Assembly: GCA_038276315.1 (NCBI GenBank) | Contig: JBBPZY010000293.1 | Location: 1 to 64,000 of the forward strand | Origin: GCA-003244245 sp038276315 | GTDB lineage: Bacteria > Actinomycetota > Actinomycetes > Mycobacteriales > Pseudonocardiaceae | Direction of reading: 5' to 3' | DNA: 64,000 bases | Shown: one piece after another, positions 18,595-27,630 of the stretch | Layout of the letters: every line of letters starts with the position of its first letter | Numbering within the stretch: the first letter of the stretch is position 1 | The notes under the pieces: generated by a model | The model's input: the letters and a program-made list of their open reading frames with translations, nothing else | Databases searched by the model: none | What the model was told of the DNA's origin: nothing | Made by a program: the position numbers and the translations under genes

Positions 18595-19272
18595 TCACGC
18601 GGTACCGGCCTTATAACCGATACCGCGCACGGTGAGCACCACCTCGGGATGCTCGGGATCGCGCTCGACCTTGGAGCGGAGGCGCTGCACGTGCACGTTG
18701 ACCAATCGGGTGTCCGCGGCGTGCCGGTAGCCCCAGACCTGCTCGAGCAGCACCTCGCGGGTGAACACCTGGCGCGGCTTGCGGGCCAGCGCGAGCAGCA
18801 GCTCGAACTCCAGCGGCGTCAGCGAGATCGGCGTGCCATCCCGGCTGACCCGGTGGCCTGGCACGTCGATCGCCAGGTCCCCGATGGTGAGTTGCTCGGC
18901 GGGATCACCGTCGATGCGGCGCAACCGGGCGCGCAACCTGGCCACCAGCTCCTGCGTTTTGGGTGGCTTGACCATGTAGTCGTCAGCGCCGGACTCCAAG
19001 CCCAGCACCACGTCGACGGTGTCACTCCTCGCGGTGAGCATCACGACCGGGACATCGGATTCGGCACGGATCGCCTTGCACACGTCGATGCCGCTCATGC
19101 CCGGCAACATCAGATCCAACAACACCAGGTCGGGTTTCAGCTCGCGCAGCGCGGGCATTACCTTGGTACCCTCGCCGACTACCGCGGTTTCGAAGCCCGC
19201 CTGACGCAGCGCGATGGACAACATCTCAGCGGACGCGGGATCATCCTCCACCACCAGCACACGAGCTGCCAT
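18595..19272 (-). CDS. mtrA: Response regulator MtrA
   Basis: A 225-residue OmpR-family regulator. The receiver domain has the acidic pocket (VVEDD) and phospho-acceptor Asp53 in LLDLMLPGM; the winged-helix output domain shows LTPLEFELLLALARKP and YRHAADTRLVNVHVQRLRSK (split by the wing). MtrA controls wall hydrolases, dnaA and division genes in actinobacteria. I use ATG 19272 to give the normal MAARVLVVEDD start; an ATG three codons upstream is also possible. It is the first gene of mtrA-mtrB-lpqB and follows tmk after 53 bases. Confidence 0.96.
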   Translation of the reverse strand: MAARVLVVEDDPASAEMLSIALRQAGFETAVVGEGTKVMPALRELKPDLVLLDLMLPGMSGIDVCKAIRAESDVPVVMLTARSDTVDVVLGLESGADDYMVKPPKTQELVARLRARLRRIDGDPAEQLTIGDLAIDVPGHRVSRDGTPISLTPLEFELLLALARKPRQVFTREVLLEQVWGYRHAADTRLVNVHVQRLRSKVERDPEHPEVVLTVRGIGYKAGTA

Positions 19273-19325
19273 ACCCACCATCGTGGCATTGCGGGCGACG
19301 GTCCCGCCGGTCGGGCGGCAGTCGC

Positions 19326-19982
19326 TCAACCGAGCAGCCGCACCGCCAGCTCGCTGAGGTCGCTCGTTGCCGAGGCGCCGGCGGTAGCGCCGTCTAAGAC
19401 AGACCACGGAGCAAGCCAGCCACTGGCGGCCAGACCGTCATAGACGGCTGCGCACCGCGCCTGCAGCCCATGATCAGTCTCATACAGGTCCTTCGCCCGC
19501 GCGCTGTCCGCGCCGGCCCGGCGATCCGCACGGGCAGCGGCGACGCTCATCGGCACCCGCAGCAGCAGCTGGATATCGGGCACCGGGACGCCGAACCGGT
19601 CGACCTCCAGACCACGGAGCCATTCGACGAACGGGCCGTGCGCGTCCTCGTGCAGCCGCGCCGCGCCGTATGCCGCGTTCGAGGCGACGTAGCGATCCAG
19701 CAGTACCACGTCGTGGCCGCACCGCAGCGTGCGCAGCTGCTCGGCGGCAGCTCGTCGGTCCAGGGCGAACAGCACCGCCATGCCGTGCACCGAGCCGGCG
19801 AGATCGCCCAGCCGCCCGTAAAGCGCGTCGCGTGCCAGCTCGGCGTGGACGTCGCTGTCGTAACGGGGAAACGCCATCCGGGCCACGCTCGCGCCTCGGG
19901 CGCCCAGCGCGGCCACCAGCCCGTCGGCGAGGGTGCGCTTGCCCGCCCCGTCGAGCCCCTCGATGACCACCACCTGACCCAC
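19326..19982 (-). CDS. tmk: Thymidylate kinase
   Basis: A 218-residue dTMP kinase that makes dTDP for DNA synthesis. The P-loop is EGLDGAGKRT (8-17), with Arg where most homologues have Ser or Thr after Lys; this variant is known in mycobacterial-type enzymes. The DR(Y/H) motif appears as DRYVASNAAY. The C-terminal third carries the LID-like Arg-rich segment (ARADRRAG). GTG 19982 gives the expected N terminus; the open frame upstream overlaps the biotin carboxylase gene and is not family-like. The position upstream of mtrA matches Rv3247c. Confidence 0.92.
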   Translation of the reverse strand: MGQVVVIEGLDGAGKRTLADGLVAALGARGASVARMAFPRYDSDVHAELARDALYGRLGDLAGSVHGMAVLFALDRRAAAEQLRTLRCGHDVVLLDRYVASNAAYGAARLHEDAHGPFVEWLRGLEVDRFGVPVPDIQLLLRVPMSVAAARADRRAGADSARAKDLYETDHGLQARCAAVYDGLAASGWLAPWSVLDGATAGASATSDLSELAVRLLG

Positions 19983-20047
19983 GCCCGCACACGCTAGACC
20001 AGCGCTACGGAGCAGGAGAGCAGTCGCTGGGGCACAGAGAGCGCGGG

Positions 20048-21391
20048 TTAGGGGCGCATCCGGGCGACTAGGCCGGTGTCGTAGTGACCGGAGACGAATT
20101 CGGGGTGCTCCAGCAATTCGGCGTGGAAGGGCAGGTTGCACTTCGGCCCGGTGACGGTGAATCCGGCAACCGCGATGCGGGCCCGCGCCAGCGCCTGCTC
20201 CCGATCCGATCCGTGCACCACGAGCTTGGCGAGCAGCGAGTCATAGAACGGCGTCACCGTGGTGCCCGCCGCGTAACCGGAGTCGACCCGCACCCCCTTG
20301 CCGCTCGGTTCCACCCACCCGGTAACCGGCCCAGGACCGGGCAGGAAACGCTTCGGGTCCTCGGCGTTGACCCGCAGTTCGATCGCGTGTCCGATAGGGG
20401 TCACAGCGTCGGCGTCGAAACCAGGTTCGGTGCCATCGGCAATACGCAACTGGGCCGCCACCAGGTCCACGCCATAGCGCAACTCGGTGACCGGGTGCTC
20501 CACCTGCAGCCGGGTGTTCATCTCCAGGAAGAAGAACTCACCGGTGTCCTGGTCGAGCAGAAACTCCACCGTTCCCGCATTGCGATAATCCACCGTGGCG
20601 GCGGCCAGCACTGCGGCGGAGTCCAACCGGGCGCGGAGATCAGGCTCGTCGGCGGGTGACGGACTGTCCTCAGCGACCTTCTGGTGGCGCCGCTGCACCG
20701 AGCATTCGCGCTCCCCCAGCGCTACCACCCGACCGTCGGCCAACCCGAGAACCTGCACCTCAACGTGCCGTACCCGTGGGAAGTACCGCTCGACGAACAA
20801 TCTCGAGTCACCGAAGAGCCGGTGGGCGAAGGCGGCGACCTTGGGGTACTCGGTGCGCACGGTCGCCGCGTCGGCCGCCACCGCCATGCCCATCCCACCT
20901 CCGCCGGCGGCGGCCTTGAGCATAACGGGGAAGCCGACCTTCTCGGCTTCAACGACCGCAGCGTCCTGCGTGACCACGGCGTGAGTCGAACCGGGCGCCA
21001 CCGGCACCCCGGCGGCCGCGACGGTTTCCCGGGCGGCCACCTTGTCACCCATCGCGGAGATCGCTTCAGCGCTGGGGCCGACCCACGCCAGGCCCGCATC
21101 GGACACCGCGCGGGCGAATTCGGGGTCCTCGGAGAGGAACCCGTAACCGGGGTGTACCGCGACCGCCCGGGTCCGGCAGGCGGCGTCAAGCAGCTGGCGG
21201 GAGTCCCGGTAGGCCTGCGCGGGTGGCCCGGTGAGCTCCACCGCGTCATCCGCCTCGGCGACGAACGGCAGCTCCGCGTCTACCGAGGAGTGCACCGCGA
21301 CGGTCCGTATGCCCAGACGCCGTGCGGAGCGGATAACCCGCCTGGCGATCTCACCCCGGTTGGCGACCAACAGTGACTCGAACACGCGCAC
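20048..21391 (-). CDS. Biotin carboxylase (acyl-CoA carboxylase BC subunit, stand-alone)
   Basis: A 447-residue biotin carboxylase. The N-terminal domain begins SLLVANRGEIARRVIRSARR; the ATP-grasp domain has the Gly-rich loop KAAAGGGGMGM and the catalytic EMNTRLQVEHPVTE segment; the C-terminal BC domain is complete. It uses ATP and bicarbonate to carboxylate biotin. Most actinobacterial acyl-CoA carboxylase alpha chains (AccA3 type) carry a fused biotin-carrier domain at about residue 510-590. This protein ends before that, and neither a BCCP nor a carboxyltransferase gene is in the window, so its partner is unknown. It lies 65 bases upstream of tmk. Confidence 0.9.
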   Translation of the reverse strand: MRVFESLLVANRGEIARRVIRSARRLGIRTVAVHSSVDAELPFVAEADDAVELTGPPAQAYRDSRQLLDAACRTRAVAVHPGYGFLSEDPEFARAVSDAGLAWVGPSAEAISAMGDKVAARETVAAAGVPVAPGSTHAVVTQDAAVVEAEKVGFPVMLKAAAGGGGMGMAVAADAATVRTEYPKVAAFAHRLFGDSRLFVERYFPRVRHVEVQVLGLADGRVVALGERECSVQRRHQKVAEDSPSPADEPDLRARLDSAAVLAAATVDYRNAGTVEFLLDQDTGEFFFLEMNTRLQVEHPVTELRYGVDLVAAQLRIADGTEPGFDADAVTPIGHAIELRVNAEDPKRFLPGPGPVTGWVEPSGKGVRVDSGYAAGTTVTPFYDSLLAKLVVHGSDREQALARARIAVAGFTVTGPKCNLPFHAELLEHPEFVSGHYDTGLVARMRP

Positions 21392-21431
21392 TTCCCTCCC
21401 GATCTCCCCACCGCTGGCTCGTGGGGAGACC

Positions 21432-22376
21432 CTACCCAGACCCCGCGCAGCGCTCAGCGGTGCTCGCAGGCGTGCGATCCAGGTCCGGTTCCAGGTAGAT
21501 GATCCGGGCGGCGGGGACGGCGCCGCGGACGCGCGCCTCGGCCTCGTCGATGACCCGGGCCACCTCGGCGGTGGACATGGTGGCCGCCACCGCGATCTTC
21601 GCGGCGACCAGCAGCTCGTCCGGGCCGAGGTACTGGGTCCGGAGGTGGATCACCCGGTCCACGCCTCGGCCCACCATCGCGGTACGGATAGTGCAGAGCT
21701 CCGCGGGCCCGGAACCCTCGCCGATCAGCAGGCTTTTGGTCTCCACGATAAGGATGATCGCGATGATCCCGAGTAGCAGGCCGATGCCCAGCGTGCCGAT
21801 CGCGTCCCACACCGGCTCCCCGGTGAGCACCGCCAACCCGACCCCCGCCAGGGCGAAGGCCAGCCCGACAAGCGCGCCCGAATCCTCCAACAGCACCACC
21901 GGAAGTTCTGGGGACTTCGACTGCCTGATGAACCGCCACCAGCTACCGGCTCCCTTGAGCGGCCTGGACTCCCTGATCGCGGTGCGGAAACTCAGACCCT
22001 CCAACACGATCGCCACGGCCAGGATCCCGACGGCGACCACTGGTGAACTGATCTCCTCGGGGCTGTGCAGCTTGTGGGCGCCTTCATAGAGTGCGAACAC
22101 CGAACCGAGGCTGAACAGCAGCAGCGCCACCACAAACGAGTAGAAGTAGCGGTCGCGACCGTAGCCGAACGGGTGCTCATCGGTGGCTTCCCGCCGGGCG
22201 CGCTTGCGGCCGATCAGCAGCAGACCCTGGTTGGACGTGTCGGCCACCGAGTGCACCGCCTCGGCGAGTATCGACGATGACCCGGTGACCAGAAAGCCGG
22301 CGAACTTCGCCAGTGCGATGCCGGCGTTAGCCGCCAACGCAGCGACGATCGCCGTTTTCCCGCCCCCCGCTGACAC
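21432..22376 (-). CDS. Cation diffusion facilitator family transporter
   Basis: A 314-residue CDF exporter of divalent metal ions (zinc, iron, manganese or cobalt). About six membrane segments are visible, with the metal-site pattern His42-x-x-x-Asp46 in the second helix and a matching DSGA motif in the fifth. A cytoplasmic C-terminal domain of about 90 residues follows. The proton-coupled antiport mechanism is known for the family; the metal cannot be told. The start codon is a GTG preceded by a strong AAGGAGG sequence. It is 40 bases upstream of the biotin carboxylase gene on the same strand. Confidence 0.9.
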   Translation of the reverse strand: MSAGGGKTAIVAALAANAGIALAKFAGFLVTGSSSILAEAVHSVADTSNQGLLLIGRKRARREATDEHPFGYGRDRYFYSFVVALLLFSLGSVFALYEGAHKLHSPEEISSPVVAVGILAVAIVLEGLSFRTAIRESRPLKGAGSWWRFIRQSKSPELPVVLLEDSGALVGLAFALAGVGLAVLTGEPVWDAIGTLGIGLLLGIIAIILIVETKSLLIGEGSGPAELCTIRTAMVGRGVDRVIHLRTQYLGPDELLVAAKIAVAATMSTAEVARVIDEAEARVRGAVPAARIIYLEPDLDRTPASTAERCAGSG

Positions 22377-22411
22377 CCTTTCGCCTCCTTGCTCGGGCGG
22401 CTAATAGAACG

Positions 22412-23725
22412 CTATTCGGAGCCGAATGACGGTCTGGGGTGAGCTGGTAACGGCGCTAGACCGGGTAGGGCGCGGAATAGTTGCACCGGGCCGGGACCAG
22501 GGCACACAGTGACCTCGGGATCCTCGGCGGCCAGCCATACCGAACCACCTCGGCGCACGGTGACGCTGCCACCGCCGAGGGAATGCAATCGAGCTGAGCC
22601 CTGAGTGCACAGCAGGATCTGTGGCCATCGACCGTGCAGGCACACCGGGGTCGACTCGCCGTGCGCCCATTCCAGCCGAGTCAGCTGAAACTCCTCCGCC
22701 AAAGTGCGATAAGCAGTTTCGTGCGGCCCCACCGGTTCACCGCGTTGCACCGGCAGCGCACCGTAGGAGAAATCCAGTACCCGCAGCAGCTCCGGGACGT
22801 CGATGTGCTTGGAGGTCAAACCGCCGCGCAGTACGTTGTCCGAATTAGCGCTGATTTCCACACCGGTGCCCCGCAGGTAGGTGTGCAGGTTGCCAGCGGG
22901 CAGGTACATCGCCTGTCCCGACGCCAGCACGACGTGGTTGAGCAGCAGGGCCGCAAGCACTCCGACATCGCCCGGATAGATCTCGGCCAGCTCGAGAATC
23001 ACCCGACACTCTGCTCGAAAATCACCCCCGCGAGGGCTTCGAAAATCGCCTCCGCGAGGAGAAGAGTCCCACACGCCGTTGCGGCGCAGTATCGCTACGC
23101 AGCCATCCAGGGTAGGGGGCAGTACCGCCTTCATCGCCGGCTCGGGCATCGTGATCCAGGTGGTGAACAAGGTTCGCAACCCGTCAGCATTGGGCTCAGC
23201 CGCGAGCATCGCACGGTAGGGCTCCAGCGCCGGCACGTCCAGAGCTTCGAGCAACCCGACGGTGCGTAGCGGATCCCGGAAACCGGCCAGCGCCTGGAGC
23301 TCGGTGAGCGCGCAGATCAGCTCGGGTTTGTGGCTGGGGTCGACGTAGTTGCGTTCTGGCGCGTCCCGGGGCACCCCCCGGACCTCCTCGCGGGCGAAGC
23401 CCTCAGCAGCCTGCTCCGCGGATGGGTGGGCCTGCAAACTCAGCGGCTCCTCGGCGGCGAGCACCTTGAGCAGGAACGGCAACTGGCCACCCCAGCGTTG
23501 CGCACAGCGCGGCCCGAGATGCCGGTATGGGTCGCCACGCAGGGCTTCCAGCAGGGAGGTCTGGGCCCCATCTGCGTGTATCAGCACCGACGGATCCGCC
23601 GGGTGCGCACCCAGCCATAGCTCCGCCTGCGGGTGCGGGGCGGGAACCGGACCGCCGACTAGCTCCGGGATCGCCGTCCGGGAACCCCAGGCGTAAGGCC
23701 GAACCGCGTTGCGCAACAGCTCCAC
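22412..23725 (-). CDS. manA: Mannose-6-phosphate isomerase, class I
   Basis: A 437-residue type I phosphomannose isomerase that interconverts fructose-6-phosphate and mannose-6-phosphate, feeding GDP-mannose synthesis. Zinc ligands Gln98 and His100 (SLQAHPS) and Glu135 (HKPEL) are present, as is the GNLHTYLRGTGVEI strand with the last ligand. I start at GTG 23725, nine codons after the tempting ATG, because a GGGAGGGG site precedes it and it gives the standard MELLRNAVRPY. Residues 222-237 are an unusual direct duplication, SPRGGDFR twice, sitting in a surface loop. Order manB, Trm112, SIS, manA is a conserved actinobacterial operon. Confidence 0.93.
   Translation of the reverse strand: MELLRNAVRPYAWGSRTAIPELVGGPVPAPHPQAELWLGAHPADPSVLIHADGAQTSLLEALRGDPYRHLGPRCAQRWGGQLPFLLKVLAAEEPLSLQAHPSAEQAAEGFAREEVRGVPRDAPERNYVDPSHKPELICALTELQALAGFRDPLRTVGLLEALDVPALEPYRAMLAAEPNADGLRTLFTTWITMPEPAMKAVLPPTLDGCVAILRRNGVWDSSPRGGDFRSPRGGDFRAECRVILELAEIYPGDVGVLAALLLNHVVLASGQAMYLPAGNLHTYLRGTGVEISANSDNVLRGGLTSKHIDVPELLRVLDFSYGALPVQRGEPVGPHETAYRTLAEEFQLTRLEWAHGESTPVCLHGRWPQILLCTQGSARLHSLGGGSVTVRRGGSVWLAAEDPEVTVCPGPGPVQLFRALPGLAPLPAHPRPSFGSE
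23015..23062. repeat. 24-bp direct duplication inside manA
   Basis: Two adjacent imperfect 24-base units encode SPRGGDFR twice in manA. The shared core on the plus strand is CGAAAATC followed by a CCGCGAGG block. The insertion keeps frame. Confidence 0.75.
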
Positions 23726-23748
23726 AACCCCTCCCTTACCGCCTGCAT

Positions 23749-24915
23749 TCATTCGAGGACCGAGCCGGTCCAACCGGGCCTGCCCAACACACCCAGGCTC
23801 AACCCGAGGTACAGCGCGGCGAAGTCGAACCGTAGGGCCAGTACCGCGGCGGCACTTGCCGCGGCCCCCGGGTCACCCTGGCGCACCATCAGCTCCGCGT
23901 CTGCGGTCACCACATCGGCGGCGGGCAACGCGTCCAACGCCGTGGCCCGCTCAGGCTCGGTGCCGGTGTCGGTGTCGGTGTCGGCGAGCACACCGAGCAG
24001 CACCGGCCGGACCGCTGGCAGCGCACCGTGCGGCGGCACATCCTCAATCGGATCCTCGAAAGGGTCAGTGAACACGTCAGCTTCCGCGCTCCCGCGTATC
24101 GCCTCGCGGCGCAGCACCGGCAGCGCTGCCACCTCATGGAATCCCGCCGCGTGCGCCACCACCCCCGCATGCGCGGCGAGCGCCCCGGCGCAATGCCCTG
24201 CCACTGCGGTGGCCACCGGATCAGTGCCCCACAGCAAGGGCGTGCGCCCGGTCAGCCGCAACGCCAGGGATTTGGCGGGGTTGACCAACGACTCGTGCGC
24301 GACGTGGTCGCGCTCGGCTTCCCGGTCCAGCTCGCCGGCCAGTGCCTCGACGTCAGTGGCTAGCAGACCCAGGGCATCCAACAGCAACAAACCGGCAGTC
24401 AGGCTCCGCGGCAGCGCCAACCCCGGTGGCACCTCGATTCTGGGCACCACCAGCACCGCTCGACCTGCCACCGCGGCCGCCACCGGGCCGTCCGCGGGCG
24501 CGGTGAGCACCAACTGGGCTCCCCTGCCGACCGCACGGGCAAGGCCCTCGGCCAGCTCCCGATCGCCGGGATCGGTGGTGTTGGCCAGGACGATGTCCAA
24601 CGCGCCGACCCACATCGGCACCGACCGGGTAGTCACCACCGGTACCGGGCACGACGGCCCCAGCAGCGCGAGCAGCAGTGGTGCTGCGGCGGACGCCGCA
24701 CCCGGTCGGGTCAGCAGCACCAAGGCGCGTGGACGTTCCCCGGTCAGCCTCCGCAGACCCGCCTCCTCGGCCGCGGCCGCCGTGGAACGCACTTGGGCGC
24801 CCGCCGTTGCCGCGGCGCGCAGCAACCCGCCGGTATCGATGGCCTCCAGGCGCCCAGGATTGTCGAGTAAGTCGTCGTCCCCACCCTGGAATCGGCTACG
24901 GTCGGATTCCATCAT
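23749..24915 (-). CDS. SIS-domain protein of the mannose operon (Rv3256c-like)
   Basis: A 388-residue cytoplasmic protein, rich in Ala, Leu and Gly, with the layout of a double SIS (sugar isomerase) protein. The first half contains RALVLLTRPGAASAAAPLL and a PVVTTRSVP strand, the second PLLWGTDPVATAVAGHCAG. Such proteins lie between manB and manA in many actinobacteria and are annotated as TobH-like or bifunctional phosphoglucose/phosphomannose isomerase relatives. The catalytic activity is not established. The start ATGATG overlaps the Trm112 stop by four bases, so it is translationally coupled; manA begins 23 bases after its stop. Confidence 0.8.
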   Translation of the reverse strand: MMESDRSRFQGGDDDLLDNPGRLEAIDTGGLLRAAATAGAQVRSTAAAAEEAGLRRLTGERPRALVLLTRPGAASAAAPLLLALLGPSCPVPVVTTRSVPMWVGALDIVLANTTDPGDRELAEGLARAVGRGAQLVLTAPADGPVAAAVAGRAVLVVPRIEVPPGLALPRSLTAGLLLLDALGLLATDVEALAGELDREAERDHVAHESLVNPAKSLALRLTGRTPLLWGTDPVATAVAGHCAGALAAHAGVVAHAAGFHEVAALPVLRREAIRGSAEADVFTDPFEDPIEDVPPHGALPAVRPVLLGVLADTDTDTGTEPERATALDALPAADVVTADAELMVRQGDPGAAASAAAVLALRFDFAALYLGLSLGVLGRPGWTGSVLE

Positions 24916-25136
24916 CCGCCACCACCGCCGCTGTCGGCGTCCGGTCCGGTCCCGGGCAACGCCTCATGCAGCAGTAGCACTGGGATGCCATCGGTCACCG
25001 GGAAGCTGCGTCCGCATGCGGTACAGGTCAACGCATCCGCGTCAGGATCAGCAGCCGTACCGCTGCGCAGCCGCGCGTGGGCCGGGCACGGGCACGCCAA
25101 GATCTCCATCAGCGCAGCGTCTAACTCCACGGCCAT
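24912..25136 (-). CDS. Trm112-family small zinc protein
   Basis: A 74-residue protein with two cysteine pairs, one in LACPCP (Cys15, Cys17) and one in TCTACG (Cys38, Cys41), and the strand FPVTDGIPVLL. This is the pattern of Trm112/UPF0434 proteins, which in eukaryotes activate methyltransferases; in actinobacteria the role is unknown. I prefer ATG 25136, nine bases downstream of an AGGAGG site, over ATG 25145, which abuts that site. It sits 14 bases after manB and overlaps the SIS gene. Confidence 0.85.
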   Translation of the reverse strand: MAVELDAALMEILACPCPAHARLRSGTAADPDADALTCTACGRSFPVTDGIPVLLLHEALPGTGPDADSGGGGG

Positions 25137-25150
25137 CGTCGTCATCCTCC

Positions 25151-26521
25151 TCAGTTGCCGCGCACCAGTGCCAACACCTCGTCGCGCAACACCTCGACCG
25201 CCCCGGTGTCCCGGGCCTCGACGTTCAGGCGCAGTAGCGGTTCGGTGTTCGACGGGCGCAGGTTGAACCACGAACCGTTGGGGCACCGTACGGTGAGGCC
25301 GTCGAGCTCGTCGAGCTGGATGCCGTCTCGGGCCGCGAAGCGCTGCCGTACGACCGCCATCCTGGCCCGCTGGTCGTCGACCGTGGAGTTGATTTCTCCG
25401 GATGCGGCGTAGCGACTGAACTCGGCCATCAGCGTCGACAGCGGACGCTGCTGCCGGCCGAGAGCGGCGAGCACGTGCAACGCGGCGAGCATCCCGGAGT
25501 CAGCGCGCCAGAAACTGCGGAAATAGTAGTGGGCGGAATGCTCGCCACCGAAGATCGCTCCGGTTTCCGCCATCCGCTGCTTGATGAATGAGTGCCCGAC
25601 ACGGCTGCGTACCGGCCGTCCCCCGTGTTCGGCGACGATCTCCGGTACGGCCTGCGACGTGATCAAGTTGTAGATCACCGCAGCACCGGGCTCGGTCGCC
25701 AACTCCCGAGTCGCGACCAATGCGGTGATAGCGCTGGGGCTCACCGCCTCGCCACGCTCGTCGATCACGAAGCAGCGGTCAGCATCGCCGTCGAAGGCCA
25801 GACCCAGGTCGGCGCCGTGCTCGCGCACGGCGGCCTGCAGATCCACCAGATTCGCCGGATCCAACGGGTTGGCCTCGTGATTCGGGAAATTGCCGTCCAG
25901 CTCGAAATACAGCGGGATGACGCTCAGCGGCAGTCCTTCGACGACCGCCGGCACGGTATACCCACCCATTCCGTTGCCGGCGTCCACAACGACGCGCAAC
26001 GGGCGGATCGCGGACAAGTCCACCAGGGAACACAGATACTGTGCGTAGTCGGCGAGCATGTCCTGCTCGGTGACACCACCGCCACCCGGCCCTGACTCGA
26101 TGCCGGCCTCCACCGCAATCCGGATCTCGTCGAGGCCGGTGTCCTGGCCAACCGGCGCCGCCCCCGCTCGGCAGAGCTTAATGCCGTTGTAACGGGCCGG
26201 ATTGTGGCTTGCGGTGAACATCGCGCCCGGTAATCCAAGCTGCCCGGATGCGAAATAAAGCATGTCGGTGCTGGCCAGGCCGATGGAGATGACGTCGAGA
26301 TCGCGGCTGGTGACGCCGCGCGCGAACGCGGCCGCCAGGCTGGGTGAGGAATCCCGCATGTCGTGCCCGACGACCACTGCTCGCGAACGGCCCGAACCGT
26401 CCGAGCACCCGACGAACTCAGCGAAGGCCGCGCCGATGTCACACACCACCGCGGAGTTCAACTGCTCCCCGACAATGCCCCGGATGTCGTAGGCCTTGAC
26501 GATCGCTGAGAGGTCAGGCAC
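25151..26521 (-). CDS. manB: Phosphomannomutase/phosphoglucomutase
   Basis: A 456-residue alpha-D-phosphohexomutase. The phosphoserine loop is TASHNP with Ser105, the magnesium site FDGDADRCF is in domain 2, and the sugar-binding GGEHSAHYYF lies in domain 3; domain 4 ends with the phosphate loop RPSNTEP. It converts mannose-6-phosphate to mannose-1-phosphate for GDP-mannose and hence PIMs, lipomannan and other mannosides. GTG 26521 follows a GAGGAG site; the GTG at 26533 overlaps that site and is less likely. It leads the manB-Trm112-SIS-manA operon. Confidence 0.94.
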   Translation of the reverse strand: MPDLSAIVKAYDIRGIVGEQLNSAVVCDIGAAFAEFVGCSDGSGRSRAVVVGHDMRDSSPSLAAAFARGVTSRDLDVISIGLASTDMLYFASGQLGLPGAMFTASHNPARYNGIKLCRAGAAPVGQDTGLDEIRIAVEAGIESGPGGGGVTEQDMLADYAQYLCSLVDLSAIRPLRVVVDAGNGMGGYTVPAVVEGLPLSVIPLYFELDGNFPNHEANPLDPANLVDLQAAVREHGADLGLAFDGDADRCFVIDERGEAVSPSAITALVATRELATEPGAAVIYNLITSQAVPEIVAEHGGRPVRSRVGHSFIKQRMAETGAIFGGEHSAHYYFRSFWRADSGMLAALHVLAALGRQQRPLSTLMAEFSRYAASGEINSTVDDQRARMAVVRQRFAARDGIQLDELDGLTVRCPNGSWFNLRPSNTEPLLRLNVEARDTGAVEVLRDEVLALVRGN

Positions 26522-26641
26522 TGCTCTCCTCACGTCGAGCCTGGTATCCAGGAGACATTAGCTCGCATTGCGCAGGCTGGCCGGGGTCATGCGGGATCCG
26601 GTCATCCGCGGTGCCCGCTGAATGCGCCCATGGGGACGGAT

Positions 26642-27019
26642 TCAGTCGTCTAGCGGGTCGGGAAGGACTCTGAGGTGGCTGCGGCGGACACCGCCGGTGG
26701 CGGCAGCGGTGAAGACGGGTTCCACCGGTCGGTCAGCTCGGCCGGCCTCACGTACCGCTTCGGCCAGCGCGGTGAGATCATCCACTGAGGGTTCCGGCTC
26801 GGCGAACTCGCCGTCGTGACGCACGACATCCCAGCCCCGCGGCGCCGTCAGTCGCAGCGCGTGCCGTTCGCACAAGTCGTAGGAATGCGGCTCGCTGCAG
26901 GTGGCTAGGGGACCCACCACTGCGGTGGAGTCTGCATAAACGAAGGTGAGCGTGGCAACTGCCGCGTTTGTGCACCCGGTCCTTAAGCATCGCCGCCCAC
27001 TGCGCACGGCCCGGACCAT
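26642..27019 (-). CDS. DUF3499 family protein
   Basis: A protein of about 125 residues whose first half matches the actinobacterial DUF3499 family: paired cysteines in RRCLRTGC, then TLTFVYADSTAVVGPLAT and SYDLCERHALRLTAPRGW. The cysteines and His suggest metal binding, but no function is known. The start is either ATG 27019 or GTG 27007. It is divergent from the metallopeptidase-like gene, and this pair adjacent to manB matches Rv3258c-Rv3259. Confidence 0.88.
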   Translation of the reverse strand: MVRAVRSGRRCLRTGCTNAAVATLTFVYADSTAVVGPLATCSEPHSYDLCERHALRLTAPRGWDVVRHDGEFAEPEPSVDDLTALAEAVREAGRADRPVEPVFTAAATGGVRRSHLRVLPDPLDD

Positions 27020-27098
27020 AGCGCGCAGGTCCAGCCGAGTGCCGCAGGCGCGCGGAACACCGCGCCGGCCAGCTTCGACGGCGGCGTAGTCTCGGCAG

Positions 27099-27584
27099 AT
27101 GGCGGTGACCCGGTCAGCCCGCTCGCGGCTACGCAGACGCCGCGACCGGCGCGGCCGCGGTGTGCGGGGGCTGCTGTATCCGGCCACGCTGCCCGCGGCA
27201 CGCAGCCGCGCGGAACGCTTCGACGCAGTCGTGCTGGAAGCGCTCGAACCGATCGACGACCGTTGGCACACTGAGCTTGACCGCCTCGACGTCGCTGTCG
27301 ACGAGGTGCCAGAGGTCACTGACTGCGACCCGACGACTGTCAGCTGGGGTAGCGACGTCGTGGAGGACGGAAACGTCCCGCTGGCCCGACTGGTTGCGGC
27401 TGGCGTGGACCGCGCTGGCTTACCCACTCGAGCCCGGATCGTGCTCTACCGACGGCCGCTGGAGACTCGGGCGCAGGACGGCGGCGACCTTTCGGACCTC
27501 GTTCATGAAGTGCTCGTCGAGCAGGTGGCGAACTATCTGGGGGTCAATCCAGACATCATCGACGGCCCCCCGGAAGTGGACTGA
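27099..27584 (+). CDS. Metallopeptidase (minimal zincin, DUF1025) family protein
   Basis: A 161-residue protein homologous to Rv3259. A basic N terminus (RRRRDRRGRG) is followed by GLLYPATLPAARSRAERFD and the family core. Family members with activity carry an HExxH zinc motif near the C terminus. Here the equivalent stretch reads HEVLVEQVANYLGV, so the second histidine is replaced by Glu-Gln and zinc-dependent peptidase activity is doubtful. It is divergent from DUF3499 and convergent with the large membrane protein gene (46 bases apart). Confidence 0.75.
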   Translation: MAVTRSARSRLRRRRDRRGRGVRGLLYPATLPAARSRAERFDAVVLEALEPIDDRWHTELDRLDVAVDEVPEVTDCDPTTVSWGSDVVEDGNVPLARLVAAGVDRAGLPTRARIVLYRRPLETRAQDGGDLSDLVHEVLVEQVANYLGVNPDIIDGPPEVD

Positions 27585-27630
27585 CACGGAAGTGGACTGA
27601 CGCACAAGCAGTCTGACCGACCGCGGCGCG

